A stretch of 64,000 nt of DNA from JADZFO01 sp964512635. GTDB lineage: Bacteria > 4484-113 > JAFGCY01. The stretch covers positions 1 to 64,000 of the forward strand of contig CAZEJB010000001.1 of assembly GCA_964512635.1 (NCBI GenBank), in the 5' to 3' direction. This document shows, piece after piece, positions 62,201 through 64,000 of the stretch. A program made the translations under genes and the position numbers. Under the pieces are notes generated by a model. That model searched no databases and was not told the DNA's origin. It saw only the letters and a program-made list of their open reading frames with translations. The stretch's first letter is position 1. Every line of letters begins with the position of its first letter.

Positions 62201-64000
62201 TCGCGGACGACGGTAAGGAAAGCCGCCTGGCCCTCATAGCTGATCTGGGCAGTTACTGATTCAACGCTCAGGCGACTGCCGTCAGGGAGCAGGGCTTCAC
62301 TCTCAACAGGCAGGAGCCGCTCGGCGCTGGCGCCCTCGCTCCATCGATCATGCAGGTTTTCCCGGTGCTCCGGGATGACGAAATCGATTACTGCTCGGCC
62401 CATCAATTCTTCTGCCGAGGTGCAGCCGGCCATTTGCAGTGCGGCACGGTTGGCAAACTTGAAGCGGCCATCCTGAATCACGGTGATTCCGTCCGGCACC
62501 AGTTCAAGCAGGGTGCGATAGCGCTCCTCGCTGTCGCGCAGTGCCTGCTGGGCCAGGATACGCTCGGTTACATCCTGGCAGATGCCGCGGCACAGCTCGA
62601 CTCTGCCGTCTACTGACATGTCAAAGCGCCCTTCAACACTGATCCAGCGGACGGTGCCGTCAGGGCGAACGATCCGGTGCTCCATACTGCTGGGCAGCCG
62701 GGAGGAAAGAACCTCCTGATTGGCGGCCAGCACGCGGTCCTTGTCGTCCGGGTGCACCAGCGACTCAAAACTCTCCAGCGTCGGTGTGAAGCTGACGGGG
62801 TCACAGCCGAAGATTCTGTAAACCTCCGGGGACCAGGTTAATGCGCCGTTGTTAATGTCAAGTTCCCAGCTGCCGAAACGTCCGATGGCCTGTGCTTCCA
62901 GAAGCCTATCCTGGCTGTCTCTGAGCGCCCGCTCGGCCAGAACCTGTTCGGTGACATCACGGGTGAGGCCAATACTGTGGGTCGGTTCACCTTCGGCATT
63001 GAGCAGCCAGCGGCCGCGGCTGTCCAGGTAGCGCAGCTCGCCGTCGGCCCGGGTCATGCGGTGTAGAACATGAAACTCGCCGGCATCGTGATAAGCCTGC
63101 TCGGCGCGGCCTTTCAGATCGGCGTAGTCTTCCTGATGGAGCATGGACTCATAAAGCTCCATGGTGATCCGTTCCCCTGTCGGATCCAGGCCAAAGATCT
63201 CATAAAGTGTCGGCGTCCATTCAAGTTCACCGCTGGCGAGGGTGAGATGCCAACTGCCGATGCGGCCCAGCGCCTGGGTGGCAAGCAGCGTCCGCTCGCT
63301 GGCCCGCAGTCGATGCTCGGCTGTGGCAACATCTGTGTTGTCCACCGTGAGGGACACCATCTGTGTAACCCTGCCGGCACTGTCGGCTACCGAACTGAAG
63401 TGCATGGAGATCCAGCGCACGTCATTGGGGTCGCCATTTCTTTCCCAGCGAACCTCGTTAATGCGATGACTTCCGGCGCGCTCGAACAGGGCCATTACCG
63501 CTTCAGCTTCGACAGGCCCGAAGGTTTCGAGAAGCATTTGCCGGGTCTCGCTGAGGTCAAAGGCCAGGTTCTTTTGAAGTTCATCTTCCTGAACTCCCCA
63601 GATTTCCCGCCAACGGTCATTGTGCAGAAGAAGTCGGCCGGTCGACGAGCGAACGGTGATACCGACCGGCGCACTCTCGATCACCAGTGAGGAGAGCTGC
63701 TCCGCCATTTCGCGCTGCAGGGCGGCTAGCTTCTGCTGGGTAATATCACTGATGGCACCCACCATTTTCTGGGGCCTGCCATCGTCGCCATAAACAATGC
63801 GGCCACGGTCAGAGATGTCCCTGTAGCCTCCCTGACCGTCCATGAAGCGGTATTCGGCCGACCACTCACTTTCGCCGCTGGCCAGTGCCTGACGCAGGCT
63901 GCTGATCGTGCGCTCGCGATCCTCAGGGTGAAGATGGCTGGTAAACCATGCTTCCGTCAGATTGTCGGCCGGTACCGGCAGTCCAAAGAGTTTGAAGTAA
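56248..64000 (-). CDS. Giant multi-PAS/GAF hybrid histidine kinase (5' end outside window)
   Basis: At least 2583 residues visible and still open at the window edge (codons continue past the ATG at 63843 as FKLFGLPVPADNLTEAW..., a PAS sequence). At least 12 PAS domains are seen (first one cut), several with PAC motifs such as VGAISDITQQK and VMRDISDRKR. Four GAF-like domains follow particular PAS units, three of them near-identical PAS-GAF modules. Kinase core: H box AGGIAHDFNNILQSILGYTG, N box MNLCTNGGYAM, G1 SDTGSGM, G2 GEGTGMGLSVVHG. C-terminal receiver: LLVDDEEAI, D in LLITDQTMPFM, K in YLFKPVG. No membrane segment in the visible part. No DNA-binding output. Confidence 0.93.
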   Translation of the reverse strand, partial: YFKLFGLPVPADNLTEAWFTSHLHPEDRERTISSLRQALASGESEWSAEYRFMDGQGGYRDISDRGRIVYGDDGRPQKMVGAISDITQQKLAALQREMAEQLSSLVIESAPVGITVRSSTGRLLLHNDRWREIWGVQEDELQKNLAFDLSETRQMLLETFGPVEAEAVMALFERAGSHRINEVRWERNGDPNDVRWISMHFSSVADSAGRVTQMVSLTVDNTDVATAEHRLRASERTLLATQALGRIGSWHLTLASGELEWTPTLYEIFGLDPTGERITMELYESMLHQEDYADLKGRAEQAYHDAGEFHVLHRMTRADGELRYLDSRGRWLLNAEGEPTHSIGLTRDVTEQVLAERALRDSQDRLLEAQAIGRFGSWELDINNGALTWSPEVYRIFGCDPVSFTPTLESFESLVHPDDKDRVLAANQEVLSSRLPSSMEHRIVRPDGTVRWISVEGRFDMSVDGRVELCRGICQDVTERILAQQALRDSEERYRTLLELVPDGITVIQDGRFKFANRAALQMAGCTSAEELMGRAVIDFVIPEHRENLHDRWSEGASAERLLPVESEALLPDGSRLSVESVTAQISYEGQAAFLTVVRDISERREAQASLRLRDDMLEAIAYSAPQFTAGSLDDAKVQDLLSRLGLAARVGRVYLLERVSGEDAAVELRSRLQWSADGAVECLKLPYDQLDLSNLEALFRRAQPASGLLSDLDAAAREAFEACGTLSFLMVPLFIGQEWWGFIAVEDLARERDWSTAEIDVLKLAANLLGAAMARSRALDQLLQSEERYRSLVNVAPDGVYVASGGVFRFANPTLVAMLGLNSSDDLVGRRVADFVHPDYLNLSRDRRAQLEEQGGILPVVEEVFLRADGTPLTVEVASTTIRYADEPAAIVVLRDVTERKQTQSLLRLRDDILKAIAYSAPEFLADEGWSEQLARMLEGLGRAAGVSRVFVFERRLDRHETELAILRGEWSGTGVVSWNEIAALKEFDVAGSIFEDSLRRVEAGEVVQKSRSTVNTSGQACMEFTGSQSLLMVPIYEGRDHWGFIGFDEQDKERNWSDAEVDALRLASSLIGASIARQRSNEKLRLSEERYRSLVDVSPDGVLVCRSGKVEFANTTMARLIGADNGNQLVGRPLLSLVHPDYRDLAGERFRLQLEQMGSMPGLDERWLRLDGTAIDVEVASALIEQDDEAQSIVVVRDITDRKQAQSSLRMRDAILEAIAKVAPKLLAGPLSRDLRNELLEGIGRAANVSRVAVYEIDSDEAGARLVSCRSEWVAAGIQRYIDNPWMQDQEFSSSPSSLWQDDLRQGGTVQGSISSFPEAIQESLAFLEIKSLLLAPIFVGDEWWGNIGFDDCTREREWSYAEVDALKLAASLIGAAVQRERAQLELQTSEERLSMVNAATSDALYDWDIQRQLVWRSASYYEFFNLAAPDDSDSEYWWDEHVHPDDREYAASSLNDALALGAERWSCEYRFRRGDGSYAEVSDRGLILRDAAGRPLRMIGAISDITARSQSERRLKESEERYRLLAENSSDMISKNTPEGIFTYVSDSCYDLLGYRKEEMLGTSTYDYFHPDDLEQVARSHSAVLRGQSVQSITYRFRRKDGSYVWFETLTRPAQDDGGVPGVEIIATSRDVTERRQAELALRESEQRYRTLYNNTPVMLHSIDREGRIISVSDYWLSVMGYTRGEVLGRNALEFVSDQSSRDAEAMMSSFMADGYCQDVELQFIRRSGERIDVLMSAIAERNEDGSLQRGLAVMADITDRKRAQRQLQQTVDQLKNIYDFSHICGQSGSQEELLAAALDALRNTIQPLKAGLLLTRNESLPRFTAWLGLGPDSRQQVENFAAWNASLEEALLVDDISSGGIFENASEALLREGVRSVAYLPVRHLNRVIGWCLLGYERAHAFTREERQLAETILSQLGSAIERRRSEMELRESERGLARAQELAHLGSWQWGIESGQTIWSDELFRILGLEPGHFIPRGLTILEYVHPEDQEGVHAALQSVLDEGQPASLDFRILRPSGEEVYVHAECIPELSPLGQILRVGGTIQDITERIQAENELLLARDQADQNRMRASAILDAAPEAIIMIDENGVVDTYSEGAERIFGYKAEETIGQRLNLLMHDEDVIRHEEAIQRVSDLGRARQVNQSREVVGRHKDGHAIDLDLTIRDTYLGGRRMFVGVMRDISDRKRMQSQLRQSQKMEAIGTLAGGIAHDFNNILQSILGYTGLARDSIETGHEAEEYLSVVMKAGLRARDLVQQILAFSRQSDLQLSVVDLSLIVRESTKLMRAAMPSTINIRTEMMDRDVHVLGDPVQLHQVLMNLCTNGGYAMRDTGGTLTVSLRRVFWDAEFARFYPDLHPGLHAELLVSDTGSGMSKEVLERIFEPFYTTKPVGEGTGMGLSVVHGIIHSLGGAIHVTSDLGKGTTFKVFLPMVEAAVEVEERSEPEAPIGNERILLVDDEEAIAEMVSIMLGRLGYRVTRFTDPRQALREFTEHPQDFDLLITDQTMPFMTGASLSSRLLEQRSDLPIIVCTGYSEMFTPEQAQEMGVQAYLFKPVGMMDLAQTIRQVLSRIRPAVDQPHD

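Overview
The window is a high-GC segment from a flagellated, diderm (two-membrane) bacterium. Diderm evidence: both outer flagellar ring genes (flgH L ring, flgI P ring), many lipoproteins with clear lipoboxes, and a YjbH-like outer-membrane barrel. The phylum cannot be fixed from sequence alone. The lipoproteins carry cohesin-like, dockerin-like, FnIII, NHL and CAP domains, and many genes appear to be leaderless, which points to a poorly sampled lineage rather than a classical proteobacterium. Two runs of exactly 100 N, each flanked by an identical 55-base sequence, show a draft (probably metagenomic) short-read assembly.

Layout: 1-6.8 kb carries a membrane permease-like gene, an M24 peptidase and a translation-termination cluster (rpmE, DUF1385/YqhQ-like, prfA, prmC), invaded by a four-helix-bundle gene bracketed by inverted heptamer arrays. 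7-14.6 kb is a minus-strand cell-surface block: a cohesin/dockerin-like lipoprotein, an Ig-like lipoprotein, a YjbH-like barrel and its lipoprotein partner. 14.9-17.7 kb is a tight polyphosphate operon (CHAD-CHAD-ppx). Then come a GxxExxY gene with TIR-like ends, lysS and cheR. 20.9-25.7 kb is the rod/ring flagellar operon flgF-flgG-flgA-flgH-flgI plus a 50-aa ORF, starting at a sigma-28-like promoter and closing with a strong terminator.

25.7-31 kb holds a hybrid histidine kinase, an MgtC-like membrane protein, a beta-propeller lipoprotein, an alkyladenine DNA glycosylase and a secreted protein. 31.5-35.8 kb has murG overlapping an AMIN/amidase_3 gene, then an Ala/Pro-rich protein. 36.3-42.3 kb has a second cohesin/dockerin-like lipoprotein, miaB, a coiled-coil surface protein, a small lipoprotein and tRNA-Gln. 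42.4-47.6 kb holds two tandem paralogous FnIII lipoproteins. 47.7-52.4 kb has folC, a 38-aa membrane protein gene and the stator cluster motA-motB-(small TM protein)-fliL with a second sigma-28-like site. 52.4-56.2 kb has NHL and CAP lipoproteins and an SDR. From 56.2 kb to the end runs one giant multi-PAS/GAF hybrid kinase whose start lies outside the window.

The most notable signals are: (1) a repeated promoter-to-start geometry, TANNNT followed by 5-6 nt and then ATG/GTG with no ribosome binding site, implying many leaderless mRNAs and revealing a 38-aa membrane protein gene; (2) three loci with short-oligomer arrays in inverted, inward-pointing orientation, two of which enclose small accessory genes; (3) an assembly gap that falsely splits flgH; (4) prmC and an MgtC-like gene that seem to need non-canonical start codons; (5) an unnamed domain shared by three lipoproteins.
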